From: Runella sp. SP2
GTDB taxonomy: Bacteria; Bacteroidota; Bacteroidia; Cytophagales; Spirosomataceae
Direction of reading: 5' to 3'
Length of the DNA: 64,000 nt
NCBI RefSeq assembly: GCF_003711225.1
Contig: NZ_CP031030.1
Coordinates: 6,127,501-6,191,500, forward strand
The notes under the pieces were generated by a model. The model ran no database searches, was not told the DNA's origin, and worked only from the letters and a program-made list of their open reading frames with translations. The position numbers and the translations under genes are program-made. Shown one piece after another: positions 32,600-42,600 of the stretch. Position 1 is the stretch's first letter. Each line of letters begins with the position of its first letter.

Positions 32600-33304
32600 T
32601 TACTTCAATCGTCCCATTCCGCCATCTACGTTGAGAACCTGTCCCGTAATCCAACTGCCTTCGTCAGAAAGCAACAGTTTTGCTACGGCGGCCAAATCCT
32701 GAGGCGTACCTACGCGCCCAATCGGGTGGCGTTTGTTGGAAGCCTCTCGTTTTTCATCGCTCGATAACAACGAGGCTGCCAACGGCGTATCGGTTAGCGA
32801 TGGTGCGATGGCATTGCAACGAATTTTGGTGGCGGCCAACTCCGCCGCCAACGAACGAGTCAAGCCTTCTACCGCACCCTTGGCCGTGGCAATCGACGCG
32901 TGAAAACCCATGCCCGTTTGAACCGCGACCGTACTAAAAAGCACTATAGATGCTCCGCCTGCTTTACGAAGTCGGGCAAGGTTGGCCTGAATCGCGGCGA
33001 CGGCTCCTAAGACATTGACGTTGAAATCTGCCTGAAAATCAGCCAACGAAAACCGCTGAAAAGGTTTGAGGTTGATGCTGCCTGGGGCATACACAAGGCC
33101 GTGAAGGGTATCGGGTAATGCGTCAAAAAGACCTTCAACGGGCTGAGTGACGTCCCATGTAATGTGGCTACTTTGAATCCCCTGCGGGGCGCGGCGCGAA
33201 GCCGTAAACAACGAGGCACCTTCGGCTTGAAGGATTTGGGCAATGGCAAGGCCAATTCCAGAGCTTGCCCCGATGATAAGAATGTTTTTTCCTTGAAACG
33301 ACAT
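32600..33304 (-). CDS. SDR-family protein lacking the catalytic tyrosine
   Basis: The 234-residue protein has a Rossmann-fold opening ILIIGASSGIGLAIAQIL (TGxxxGxG variant GASSGIG), and a C-terminus typical of SDRs (GRVGTPQDLAAVAKLLLSDEGSWITGQVLNVDGGMG). Where the YxxxK motif should follow the catalytic Ser (SIVLFSTVAVQTGMGFHASIATAKGAV), the Lys is present but the Tyr position is Ile/Ser. It may thus be an atypical or inactive oxidoreductase; known divergent SDR groups have a similar HASIA..KGAVEG block. Convergent with the TonB-like gene 14 bp away. Confidence 0.85.
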   Translation of the reverse strand: MSFQGKNILIIGASSGIGLAIAQILQAEGASLFTASRRAPQGIQSSHITWDVTQPVEGLFDALPDTLHGLVYAPGSINLKPFQRFSLADFQADFNVNVLGAVAAIQANLARLRKAGGASIVLFSTVAVQTGMGFHASIATAKGAVEGLTRSLAAELAATKIRCNAIAPSLTDTPLAASLLSSDEKREASNKRHPIGRVGTPQDLAAVAKLLLSDEGSWITGQVLNVDGGMGRLK

Positions 33305-33373
33305 TAGAAAAAGGAGTTTGCTTTATTTAACTCGTAGGGCCAGCGGATGGTTTTGAGATAACTTACTTTTGAA

Positions 33374-34327
33374 ATGAACTATTTAACTTTTGAAAACGGA
33401 GATAAAATGCCCGCCTTGGGGCTTGGGACTTGGAAATCGGCCAAGGGAGAAGTATATACGGCCGTAAAGACCGCTATTGAGATTGGCTATCGGCATTTTG
33501 ATTGCGCTTTGGTGTATGGCAATGAGCAAGAAATCGGTCAGGCGTTTGCGGATGCGATGAAAGAAGGAATGGTAAAAAGAGAAGAGCTGTGGATTACGTC
33601 GAAACTCTGGAACAACAGCCACGAAAAACAGTATATTTTGCCTTCCATCAAGACCACCTTAAAAGATTTACAACTCGATTACCTCGACTTGTACCTCATC
33701 CATTGGCCCGTAGCGCTCAAACGAGAAGTAGCTTATCCCCAAACGGGCGAGGACATGCTTAGTCTGAGGGAGATTCCTCTTTCAGAAACTTGGGCAGAGA
33801 TGATTGTTTTAAAAGAAATGGGTCTGACCCGCCACATTGGGGTTTCCAATTTTAGCATCAAAAAACTGGAAGAAGTAACTGCTGCCACGGGCGTTCGTCC
33901 CGAAGTAAATCAGTTGGAACTACATCCGTTTTTGCAACAATGGCCCATGGTGGACTATTGCCGCGAGCACGGTATCGTTTTGACGGGGTATTGCCCCTTA
34001 GGCTCGTCAGACCGACCTGCTAATCGGATTGTCGATGGCGAACCCAAATTGTTTGAAAATGAAGTAATTCGCTCTTTGGCACAGGCACGCGGGTGTTCGG
34101 CCGCTCAGTTGATGCTGGCGTGGGCGGTCAATCGAGGAACGTCCGTAATTCCAAAGTCGGTCAACGCAGGGCGATTGCAAGAAAACCTAGCCGCCGCCGA
34201 CATTGAGCTCACCGAGCAAGAAATGAAAGCCATGCGGGAATTAGACTTGCAGTACCGTTACATCAAAGGTAATTTTTGGTGTTTAGAAGGGTCTGATTAT
34301 ACATTGGAAAGCCTTTGGGATGAATAA
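33374..34327 (+). CDS. Aldo/keto reductase
   Basis: The 317-residue TIM-barrel enzyme has the family tetrad Asp43, Tyr48 (HFDCALVYGNE), Lys77 (ITSKLWN) and His110 (LYLIHWP). Signatures GVSNFSIKKLEEV and VIPKSVNAGRLQENL near the end bind NADPH. The length and MxxLGLGTWKS opening are typical. It reduces carbonyls of sugars or aldehydes. It is divergent from the SDR gene; its last 31 bp overlap the end of the convergent sterol-desaturase-family gene, so the two transcripts must overlap. Confidence 0.92.
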   Translation: MNYLTFENGDKMPALGLGTWKSAKGEVYTAVKTAIEIGYRHFDCALVYGNEQEIGQAFADAMKEGMVKREELWITSKLWNNSHEKQYILPSIKTTLKDLQLDYLDLYLIHWPVALKREVAYPQTGEDMLSLREIPLSETWAEMIVLKEMGLTRHIGVSNFSIKKLEEVTAATGVRPEVNQLELHPFLQQWPMVDYCREHGIVLTGYCPLGSSDRPANRIVDGEPKLFENEVIRSLAQARGCSAAQLMLAWAVNRGTSVIPKSVNAGRLQENLAAADIELTEQEMKAMRELDLQYRYIKGNFWCLEGSDYTLESLWDE

Positions 34328-35565
34328 AAACTAAGCGACCGTGCAAACAACGCCACCACAATGCTCGAAAGTACAAAGTAACTCGCCAGTACTACGGTGC
34401 CCCAAGGCATGGTTTCTGACATTCCGAACCAGCCGTTTTGGTAAATTAAAAACAAGCCAATGGCGTTTTTGAGCGCTTCCCACGCCCAAGCGTAGGGGTT
34501 TTTATCCATGAGTTCGGTATAGGCAAAAACGTACAAAAACAAGAAACCGCCATACACAAAAATGTTGGGCGTACCTATTTTGGCAATGTTGATAAAGAAG
34601 TAATTGATGAGTGCAAAAGTGAACAAAAACTGAATCCACGTCCAAGTTCGTAGTGCTACCGAAGCCTCAGGAGCGTATTTTTGGAAGTGGTACGGGTCGT
34701 CGATTTTGTAAACGGGATAACGTTCGATGACGTCGGCAGGGCGCCATCCTGTTGGCATAAACCAAATCCTAGCTTTATCCTTCCAGCTCTTGGTGCGATA
34801 GGCGTCTTTTATCAATAACCACAAGTGTTGGAAATTGATTTTGATGGGATTCCACGTTTGAACGGGGCGGGTGATGCCATAAACAGGCGGTACGTCGGGG
34901 AGTTCTTCTTGAAACGTACCAAAGAGTTTATCCCAAATGATAAAAATCTGCCCATGGTTTTTGTCCAAATAAATGGGGTTCATGGCGTGGTGTACGCGGT
35001 GGTGCGAGGGCGTCACGATGATATGTTCTAAGATACCCATTTTGCCAATGTAAATGGTATGGTACCAAAACTGGGCAAACAAATGAAGTGGTGCGACAAT
35101 CGCAATGACTTTCGGCTCAACGCCTAGCAACGCCGCAGGAAGCAAAAATATCGTGAATAAATTGACAAACGACGAAATGCTTTGGCGCAAGGCACAGGCC
35201 AAGTCAAACTCTTCGCTGCTGTGGTGAATGGCGTGTTTGTTCCAAAAAAAGTTGATTTGGTGGCTCAAACGGTGTACCCAATAACCCGAAAAATCGAGGG
35301 CGATGAAAGCGATGATATATACCCAAATCGTAGATTGTACTTTGTACAGCGCCCAGTGTTCCACCATGTAGCCATAGGTCAAAATCGAAACACTAATGCC
35401 GAGTACGTCTTTGATGATGTTGGTATAGCCAGAACTGAGGCTAGAAATTACGTCCATGGTGCGGAACGGGTGCTTTTTTACCGCCCATCCGTACAGTTTT
35501 TCGAGTAAGACTAGGCCCAAAAAAATGGGCATGGCTATGAGAAGAATGCGTCCGTAGGTTTCCAT
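34297..35565 (-). CDS. Sterol desaturase family protein
   Basis: The 422-residue integral membrane protein contains the histidine boxes YWVHRLSHQINFFWNKHAIHHSSEE and HHRVHHAMNPIYLDKNHGQ, which hold two iron atoms in the fatty-acid-hydroxylase superfamily, with about four membrane segments near the N-terminus and further ones at about 305-400. It is longer at the C-terminus than its paralogue at 10282-11304, with which it shares the HRVHHA.NP.Y.D.N block and IWD..FGT. Target lipid unknown. It overlaps the aldo/keto reductase convergently by 31 bp. Confidence 0.88.
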   Translation of the reverse strand: METYGRILLIAMPIFLGLVLLEKLYGWAVKKHPFRTMDVISSLSSGYTNIIKDVLGISVSILTYGYMVEHWALYKVQSTIWVYIIAFIALDFSGYWVHRLSHQINFFWNKHAIHHSSEEFDLACALRQSISSFVNLFTIFLLPAALLGVEPKVIAIVAPLHLFAQFWYHTIYIGKMGILEHIIVTPSHHRVHHAMNPIYLDKNHGQIFIIWDKLFGTFQEELPDVPPVYGITRPVQTWNPIKINFQHLWLLIKDAYRTKSWKDKARIWFMPTGWRPADVIERYPVYKIDDPYHFQKYAPEASVALRTWTWIQFLFTFALINYFFINIAKIGTPNIFVYGGFLFLYVFAYTELMDKNPYAWAWEALKNAIGLFLIYQNGWFGMSETMPWGTVVLASYFVLSSIVVALFARSLSFYSSQRLSNV

Positions 35566-35663
35566 TGGGTGATTTTTCTAACAAATTATGCAAGCATACT
35601 GTTTTTAATCACAAATGTAAGAAATTGTTGACTTTTTTCAAGAGTCAACAATTTTTGGACAAT

Positions 35664-36725
35664 TTAAGCCACTTCGCCACCACAACTACTGCCCGCGCCT
35701 GCGGTGCAGCCGTAGCAGTGCTGGTTGATGACGATGTTTCGTTCGGTAAGTTGTTGAAAGTCAAAGTCCTTTAAGTGCTTCACTCCGCCTGCTACTTTTA
35801 AATCCAGCATTTGGTTAAAATCGCAGTCGAACAAGTAGCCGTCCCAGCCAATCGACAGGGTGTTGCGGCACATGACGTTACTCGCCGCTACGGGATTAAA
35901 GGCATTGACGAGCTTTTCCATGTAAGAGCCGTAGTTGCCACTCACCAATAAATAGTCCAAAAAGCGACTAATAGGGATGTTGGTGATGCAAAAAAGGCTG
36001 TTGAAGTCAATGTTAAACTTGGTTTTTAGCGCCCGTTTAAATTCGCGCTCCAGCCCCGCTTGCCCGCTAGGCAAGAAAGCGCCCGCAGGGTTATAGACCA
36101 AATTGAGGGTCAAGCCCGAGCCTTCTTGCCCGTATCCCACAGCATTGAGGAGCTGAAGCGCTTTGATAGAATCTTCAAACACGCCGTTGCCGCGTTGAGA
36201 ATCTGTGCGGTTGGCGGTATAAAATGGCAACGAAGATACCACTTCCACCCGATGCTTTTTGAAGAAATCGGGCAGGTCGTGGTACTTAGGATTAGCCAGA
36301 ATAATGGTAAGATTGCAGCGAACAATGATTTTAATCTCCTGACTGATTTCACGAATTTGCTCCACAAACCACCGAAAATGAGGGTTCATTTCGGGGGCTC
36401 CTCCCGTTAGGTCAACGATTTTGAAAGGATGCTTTTTTAAGACATCCAAACACAACTGCATGGTGTCTTGCGTCATAATCTCCTTGCGGTCGGGGCCTGC
36501 GTCCACGTGACAGTGTTTACACACTTGATTGCACATTTTGCCCACGTTGATTTGAAAAATATCAATTTGCGTGGGTTTCAACGGAAACAAACCCATTGGG
36601 GCTAGTTTTTCCCGAAACAACGGAAAATTATGTCCTAGTTTATCCGAATCGTTCAGTACATCAAGCTGGTACTGGGTGTTTCCGAGTTCGTGTTTTTGTG
36701 CCTTGAGAGATTTGACGGGATTCAT
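35664..36725 (-). CDS. arsS: Arsenosugar biosynthesis radical SAM protein
   Basis: The ATG at 36725 gives 353 residues. The radical-SAM cluster motif is CNQVCKHCHVDAGPDR (C-x3-C-x2-C), preceded by QINVGKMCNQ; LTGGAPEMNPHF follows, as in ArsS. The C-terminus has VMCRNTLSIGWDGYLFDCDFN and CYGCTAGAGSSCGGEVA, additional cysteine motifs typical of the family. ArsS is known to convert dimethylated arsenic into the arsenosugar precursor. In some members a selenocysteine occupies a site in the C-terminal motif; here all are ordinary cysteines. It is 27 bp downstream of the AhpD-like gene with which it is usually paired. Confidence 0.92.
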   Translation of the reverse strand: MNPVKSLKAQKHELGNTQYQLDVLNDSDKLGHNFPLFREKLAPMGLFPLKPTQIDIFQINVGKMCNQVCKHCHVDAGPDRKEIMTQDTMQLCLDVLKKHPFKIVDLTGGAPEMNPHFRWFVEQIREISQEIKIIVRCNLTIILANPKYHDLPDFFKKHRVEVVSSLPFYTANRTDSQRGNGVFEDSIKALQLLNAVGYGQEGSGLTLNLVYNPAGAFLPSGQAGLEREFKRALKTKFNIDFNSLFCITNIPISRFLDYLLVSGNYGSYMEKLVNAFNPVAASNVMCRNTLSIGWDGYLFDCDFNQMLDLKVAGGVKHLKDFDFQQLTERNIVINQHCYGCTAGAGSSCGGEVA

Positions 36726-36752
36726 GAAAAGGGAGGGTAAAACCTGCAAAAA

Positions 36753-37088
36753 CTACATGGTGACTTCTTTGGCTTTATTAATCATTTGGGTGCTGTGAAC
36801 AAGCGTAATTCCTGCGGCCATAACGGCACTTACGTGTACAGCTTCCATCATTTCATCTTCCGAGCAGCCTTTTTCGAGGGTGTCGGTGGTGTACGCGTCA
36901 ATGCAATAAGGGCATTTGAGCACGTGAGCTACGGCCAACGCAATGAGTGATTTTTCGCGAGAGGTAAGAGCGCCTTCCGCAAACACGTCGCCGTAATATT
37001 TGAAAAAGTCTTGGGCTAAATTTTTTGCACCAAAATCGCCAATGGCGCCAAATTTTTTAAGGTCTTCAGAGTTGTAGTACGATGCCAT
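36753..37088 (-). CDS. Arsenosugar-associated carboxymuconolactone decarboxylase/AhpD-like protein
   Basis: The 111-residue helical protein carries the peroxidase-type motif HVLKCPYCIDAYTTDTLEKG with the C-x2-C pair (near residues 57-60) and the downstream E-x-E-x-M-E-A-V-H-V-S-A stretch of the AhpD/CMD fold. It is the small partner encoded next to arsS and presumably supplies reducing or alkylhydroperoxidase activity. The two genes form a tight operon. The precise reaction is not established. Confidence 0.85.
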   Translation of the reverse strand: MASYYNSEDLKKFGAIGDFGAKNLAQDFFKYYGDVFAEGALTSREKSLIALAVAHVLKCPYCIDAYTTDTLEKGCSEDEMMEAVHVSAVMAAGITLVHSTQMINKAKEVTM

Positions 37089-37179
37089 AGTTTAAAATGT
37101 CTTGGGTGTTTACTTATTTACGCAAATAGAGGGGTTTTGGTTTTAAAAACTAGAGAAATGCAATGATTTTCGAGAAAAA

Positions 37180-39537
37180 ATGGTTAATTTGAGTAGAAGT
37201 ATGAAAAATATGAAGAATAAGTCACAGAAAACGCGTAGCCCCAAAAAGAAACAAGGGGGGCGTACGCACCGACAAATAGTCTCGTTTTTGGACGAACTCA
37301 AATCCGAGATTGCTACTTTTTTTGAAATCAATACCGAGCGCCCTTTTGAATTGCATGAACTTCACAGTCATTTTGATGCCGACGACCCAAAACTTCGGCT
37401 TATTTTCAATGGATTGCTCGATGAACTTGTGGAAGAAAGTAAAGTAGTCCGAACGAAAGAAGGGCTGTATGCGACCAACGAAAACGCAAATGTGTTTATC
37501 GGGAAAGTCGAACACGTCAATAAAAACTATGCCTTTATTGTACTAGATACCCAAAAATCAAGTGAGCAGCCTAAGTTAGAAAACACCGACATTTGGGTGG
37601 ATTCTGATGATTTGCGTGGGGCGATTGATGGTGATACCGTTCGGGTAAAACTTTTGAGTGATTACCGAAGTGGCCGCCGTCGCGAAGGCCGAGTGGAGGA
37701 GATTTTGGAGCGTGGACGGGTCGAATTGGTCGGAGAAGTAGAACTTTGGCCTAAATACGGCATAGTGGTGTTGGACAACCGTCGCATTTATGACGATGTG
37801 TATATTCCTGAGCCCAAACTCAAAAATGCACAAGACGGAGACAAGGTGCTGTTGAAAATTACGCAGTACCCAACGCGTTCGCGACGCATGGAAGGAGAAG
37901 TGCTGGAAGTATTAGGCAAAGCAGGAGCTCATGAAACCGAAATGCACGCGATTTTGGCGGAATTTGGGTTGCCGTATAAGTTCCCTGAAGATGTAGAAGC
38001 GGAGTCAAATGCGATTTCGGAAGTGATAGAAAACGATGAAATAAAGCGCCGTCGCGATATGCGTGACGTGACTACGTTTACCATTGACCCCGCCGATGCC
38101 AAAGACTTTGACGATGCGCTTTCGGTTCAGTTGTTGGAAAATGGTCATTTCGAAATCGGGGTTCACATTGCGGACGTTTCGCATTACGTACGCCCCAATA
38201 CGGCGTTGGAACGGGAAGCGTATGCGCGTGCTACGTCGGTGTATTTGGTGGATAGAACAGTGCCTATGTTGCCCGAAAAACTATCCAATAACTTGTGCTC
38301 TTTACGCCCGAATGAAGATAAATTGACGTTTTCGGTGGTGTTTGAGTTGAACGAAAATGCTAAAATCGTCAACGAATGGTTTGGCCGTACGGTGATTCAT
38401 TCTGACAAGCGTTTTACGTACGAGGAAGCGCAAGAGGTACTCGAAGCGACTGCGCGTGGAGAAGAGGAAGCGGGGCCTTTTGCCAAAGAACTTACGTTGC
38501 TCAATCAGCTGGCCTATAAACTTCGCGATGAGCGTTTTGCCAAAGGAGCGGTCAATTTTGAAACCACCGAAGTGAAGTTTAGGTTGGACGAAAATGGCAA
38601 GCCGTTGGGGCTTTACACCAAAATCCGCAAAGACGCCCACAAGCTGATTGAGGAATTTATGTTGTTGGCCAACAAACGTGTACCCGAATACATTTACCGA
38701 AAATCGAAAAATAAGGAACAGCCCAATACCATGGTCTATCGGATTCACGAGGAACCCGACATGGAAAAGCTGCGTATGTTTGCCGCCTTCGCGGGCCGAC
38801 TGGGCTATAAAATGAAGCTCGACGATGAAAAAGTAGTGGCAAAGTCACTCAATCAACTGATGTCGGATTTGGAGGGAAAACCCGAACAAAATGCGCTTGA
38901 ACAATTGGCGATTCGAACCATGGCCAAGGCGCGGTACAGCACCGAAGATGTCGGCCACTTTGGTTTGGCTTTTCGTCGGTATTCGCACTTTACGTCGCCG
39001 ATTCGCCGCTATCCTGATATGATGGCGCACCGTTTGTTGCAGCATTATTTGGACGGAAAGCCATCGCCCGACCGAGCCGAGTACGAGCCTGCTTGCAAAC
39101 ATTCGTCGTCGAGGGAGCAACTGGCCGCCAATGCCGAACGGGCAAGTATCAAGTATAAGCAAGTGGAGTTTATGTCTTCGATGGATCCTGAGCGCGTTTG
39201 GGACGGCATTATTACGGGCGTTACCGAATTTGGCTTGTTTGTCGAAATTACCGAAACTGCATCCGAAGGCTTGGTCAGAATGAATGACCTGAACGATGAT
39301 TTTTACGAACTAGACAAAGAAAACTACCGATTGGTAGGAAAGCGCACGCAGCGTTTCTACACGTTTGGGGATACGGTAAAAGTAAAAGTGAAAGACACGA
39401 ATATTTCGCGCCGAAGCATGGATTTGACTTTGACAGAAACTACTTCTAATGTCGTTTCGGCTTTACCTACGCGTGGCCGTGGTAGAGGAAGTGTGAAAGA
39501 AAAACGCCCTCGAACGAAGGAAAAGCGCCGCAAATAA
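37180..39537 (+). CDS. rnr: Ribonuclease R
   Basis: The enzyme is a processive 3'-5' exoribonuclease acting on structured RNA. From the ATG at 37180 it has 785 residues (ATGs at 37201 and 37210 are equally acceptable starts). It has a basic N-terminus, a winged-helix region (30-100), two cold-shock domains (103-245), the RNB domain with the metal site TIDPADAKDFDDALSV (301-316), and a C-terminal S1 domain (WDGIITGVTEFGLFVEI near 665). The tail is basic and low-complexity. Divergent from arsS/AhpD; a hairpin terminator follows. Confidence 0.96.
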   Translation: MVNLSRSMKNMKNKSQKTRSPKKKQGGRTHRQIVSFLDELKSEIATFFEINTERPFELHELHSHFDADDPKLRLIFNGLLDELVEESKVVRTKEGLYATNENANVFIGKVEHVNKNYAFIVLDTQKSSEQPKLENTDIWVDSDDLRGAIDGDTVRVKLLSDYRSGRRREGRVEEILERGRVELVGEVELWPKYGIVVLDNRRIYDDVYIPEPKLKNAQDGDKVLLKITQYPTRSRRMEGEVLEVLGKAGAHETEMHAILAEFGLPYKFPEDVEAESNAISEVIENDEIKRRRDMRDVTTFTIDPADAKDFDDALSVQLLENGHFEIGVHIADVSHYVRPNTALEREAYARATSVYLVDRTVPMLPEKLSNNLCSLRPNEDKLTFSVVFELNENAKIVNEWFGRTVIHSDKRFTYEEAQEVLEATARGEEEAGPFAKELTLLNQLAYKLRDERFAKGAVNFETTEVKFRLDENGKPLGLYTKIRKDAHKLIEEFMLLANKRVPEYIYRKSKNKEQPNTMVYRIHEEPDMEKLRMFAAFAGRLGYKMKLDDEKVVAKSLNQLMSDLEGKPEQNALEQLAIRTMAKARYSTEDVGHFGLAFRRYSHFTSPIRRYPDMMAHRLLQHYLDGKPSPDRAEYEPACKHSSSREQLAANAERASIKYKQVEFMSSMDPERVWDGIITGVTEFGLFVEITETASEGLVRMNDLNDDFYELDKENYRLVGKRTQRFYTFGDTVKVKVKDTNISRRSMDLTLTETTSNVVSALPTRGRGRGSVKEKRPRTKEKRRK

Positions 39538-39605
39538 TTTTTAAAAATAGCCTCGGAGAGACGCAACCTTTGTAGAAATTGCGTCGGAGACGCTAGACAG
39601 TATTT

Positions 39606-39628
39606 CGCCCCGAGCTGAACTCGGGGCG
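39606..39628. terminator. Hairpin terminator after rnr
   Basis: CGCCCCGAG (39606-39614) pairs with CTCGGGGCG (39620-39628) around CTGAA, followed by AGTTTGTTT, between convergent genes. Confidence 0.7.
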
Positions 39629-39635
39629 AGTTTGT

Positions 39636-42600
39636 TTAGAACCCTTCCTTCTCTTCCTCCTTCTCTTTCTTTTTCGTTGGGGTTTTAGCAGGTGGCGTTT
39701 GTGCTACTTTGGCACCAGGTTTTGCTTTCGGGTCAGTAGCTGTCGTCTTTGCTGCCGTTTTGGTATCTTTTGCTTTCGGATCTGTTGTTGCTTTGGCGTC
39801 TTTTGCAGCAGGTTTGGTATTTTTATCTGCCACTTTTACCTCTTCCTCCTCAGCTTCCGTTTCTTCGGCTGGAGTCGTTGTCGTTGCTTTTTGAGCAGCG
39901 GCAGGTGCCGATTTTGGCGCAGTCGATGGCGCAGTTGTTTTCGCGGGAGCGCCTTTGGCAGGGGCTTTGGTGTTTGCCAGCGGTTTTTTGACTTTCGGAC
40001 GGTAATAGGCCGTAAAACGATCCACAAACAAATCACGTTCTTCAAAGCCGATTGGCAGAATAGAACCGTCTTTTTTGTCTTTTGATTTCACCGAAATTAA
40101 ATCGTTGATTTCTTGCACTGACGATACCATGGCAAGTTTGTCTTGTTGCCAATCAAAATAATACCATACATCTTCAGATGCTTCGATGTAGATACTGACT
40201 TCGTCGCCACGGGCGTTTTTACGAATTTCCACCATACCTTCTAGCTCGGCGTTGATGTCGGTATTGCCAAGGTTGGAGACTCCAATTTTTCCCACACTAT
40301 AAAACGCATTTTGAGGCGCCGACCAGCGAAGATTGACGTTCGATAAAACGAGTGTACTGTTGAATTTAGGAGAAGCATCAAACAACGGTTTGTACGCGGC
40401 GGCACTGCGACTGATGTAGCCGTCGGTGGCTTTGCGGCCAATGAGGGCGGCCAATTTATTACCCAAACGCTCGATACTCGGTTCGGCGGGGTCGCTGTTT
40501 TGTTCGTCTAAGTTGGTTTGAACAAGGTTTTCGGCCGCTTTGGTAATAATCTCACGGTTCGCAGGAAAGTTGAGCGACATGAGGGTGTTGAAGCGGTACG
40601 TACTACTGTCGATGTTGGCCTGCGCACCTCCTGAAACCATAAAGAGCTGCTCAGCTTCTTTGGTGCTTCGGTCGCTGATAAGGCTCATTTTACCCGAATA
40701 CGAAATGGTGCCTTTGGTGTCGTTGAAAGTATAAGCATTTTCTTCATCGACTAGCTCATCGGCGGTTTTGGCTTCGGGCGTTACGCGGAATGCTTTTAGC
40801 TTATCATCAAAGCGCAAAAGTCCATACGCTTCAAAAATCACTTGGTCGTTACGCGCTTCTTTGCCCGATAAAAAGGTTGGATACAACCCATCAGTCCCAG
40901 CCCGATAATGCAACCCAACCGATATTGGCATATCTGCTTCGTTTTTGAGGCCAGGGGTTACTTTGAGGGCTACGTCTTTGGTGGGGGTTTCTTTGAACGG
41001 AATCCAAGAAGCGACCAAATCGGGGCGTTTTTTGAGGATTGGCTTGACGTACCCATCAAATTGTAAGTTCGGTTCGGGGGCAAGCATGGTCATAGCCCCT
41101 TTGTACTGCAAGCGAGGGGCCGCCACAAAGTTGTCGAGTTCCACAATTTCCGCCTTGGCCACGGTGTAAGAAGTCTTTTCTTTGGAAGGCGCTGTGCGGT
41201 TGCTACCCGACGACACCGCTACGCCTTGGCGCAGGCCAAAGTTGCCCATTTTGACAGGAATGGTGTCGTTGGTAACGGTAGCATAGAGATAAGTGGCGTC
41301 GCCCGTAAATTTGGTGCGTGATTCAATCTTGATGTTACCGTTTTTGAGGCGGTGGTATTCGTTGAGGGTATCAAGTACCAAGCGTGCGTTTTTGAAAGGT
41401 GTCATTTCGCCGTTGCGGTGAATGACCACAAGTCCTTTATCTGGCAATACCTTCGCGTCAGCAGATTTGATAAACGGAACACCGCCAATATTGAGGGTCA
41501 TTTTTTCGATTTCGTACAAGGCCGAAGAACCATTAAACGTCAACCCTGCTTGTTCGGGAGCAGTGGAGGTAAAGGTGGAAGTGGCCACATCGCCTTTCAT
41601 AGCAATGGTTTTGGCGTTGATGTTCCACTGAGCGCGGTTGATAGAGGTTTGATATGAGGCAAACGGAAACTCCATGAGCGGGTTTTCCAGGGTATTTTTA
41701 CTGGTCGAAATACCGACTAATCCCTTCACAAGGTTAAAGTCCACGTCCACGTTAGAGCCTAACAAAACGGGGCGGGTGGCATTGGTGGCTGAGATAATTT
41801 TGTACTGCGATTCGCCCGCAAAAAAACCTTCTTTGTTAAACTTGATGTCTTGAGAAGTAAGCTCTGAGTCGTCGCGGCGAAGTAATCCTTTTCCATACAA
41901 ACCCGTCGAACGAAGCACAATCCGCCCGTCGAGTTTGGTTGTACCGTTGTAAAAATTAAAGGTATTTCCCTTGGTTGTCAGTGACATACTATCCGCTTTG
42001 GGCGTCCAGCGTAGGGTAAAGTTACGAAGGTCAACCCTAGGGAAATACGCCTTTCCAATGGTTGCCTCTTTGACTTCGGCCTGCGCACCGTTGGCAATCA
42101 ACGAATCTGACATAAACAACAGGCTTTCGGTAGGAATACGCGCACTCAAGTGGGTAATTTCCCCTTGCGACCGAAGACCTTTATTGTCCATGACCAGTTC
42201 TTTGGTAAACTTCACGACGGTATTGGTGCCATATACTTTATAGCCCGTAGCTGGCGGGGTATAATTGAAACCCAGCGAGTTGTCGGGCATGGAGCGAAGT
42301 TCGGCTTGGAAGGTGGGGAAAATGCCGTTGGAATTAAACGTTCCAATAAACACAATGTCTTGAAGACCAAGGCTGTCGTAGTCGAGCGACGGAATTTTAA
42401 AGAAAACTTTGCGGTCGTATTTGAAATTTCCACGGTCGGGTTGGTCAAAATACACTGTCATGCCTTCGGGCACGTGCAAACGGGGGAAAATAGAGTTTTT
42501 ACGTCCACCCGATTTATTGGTTGGGTCATTTAGATAAATCCGTCCTGATTTTTCATACACAATATCACCGCCCACCTCGGTGTTGCTTCCTTTGTCGTAG

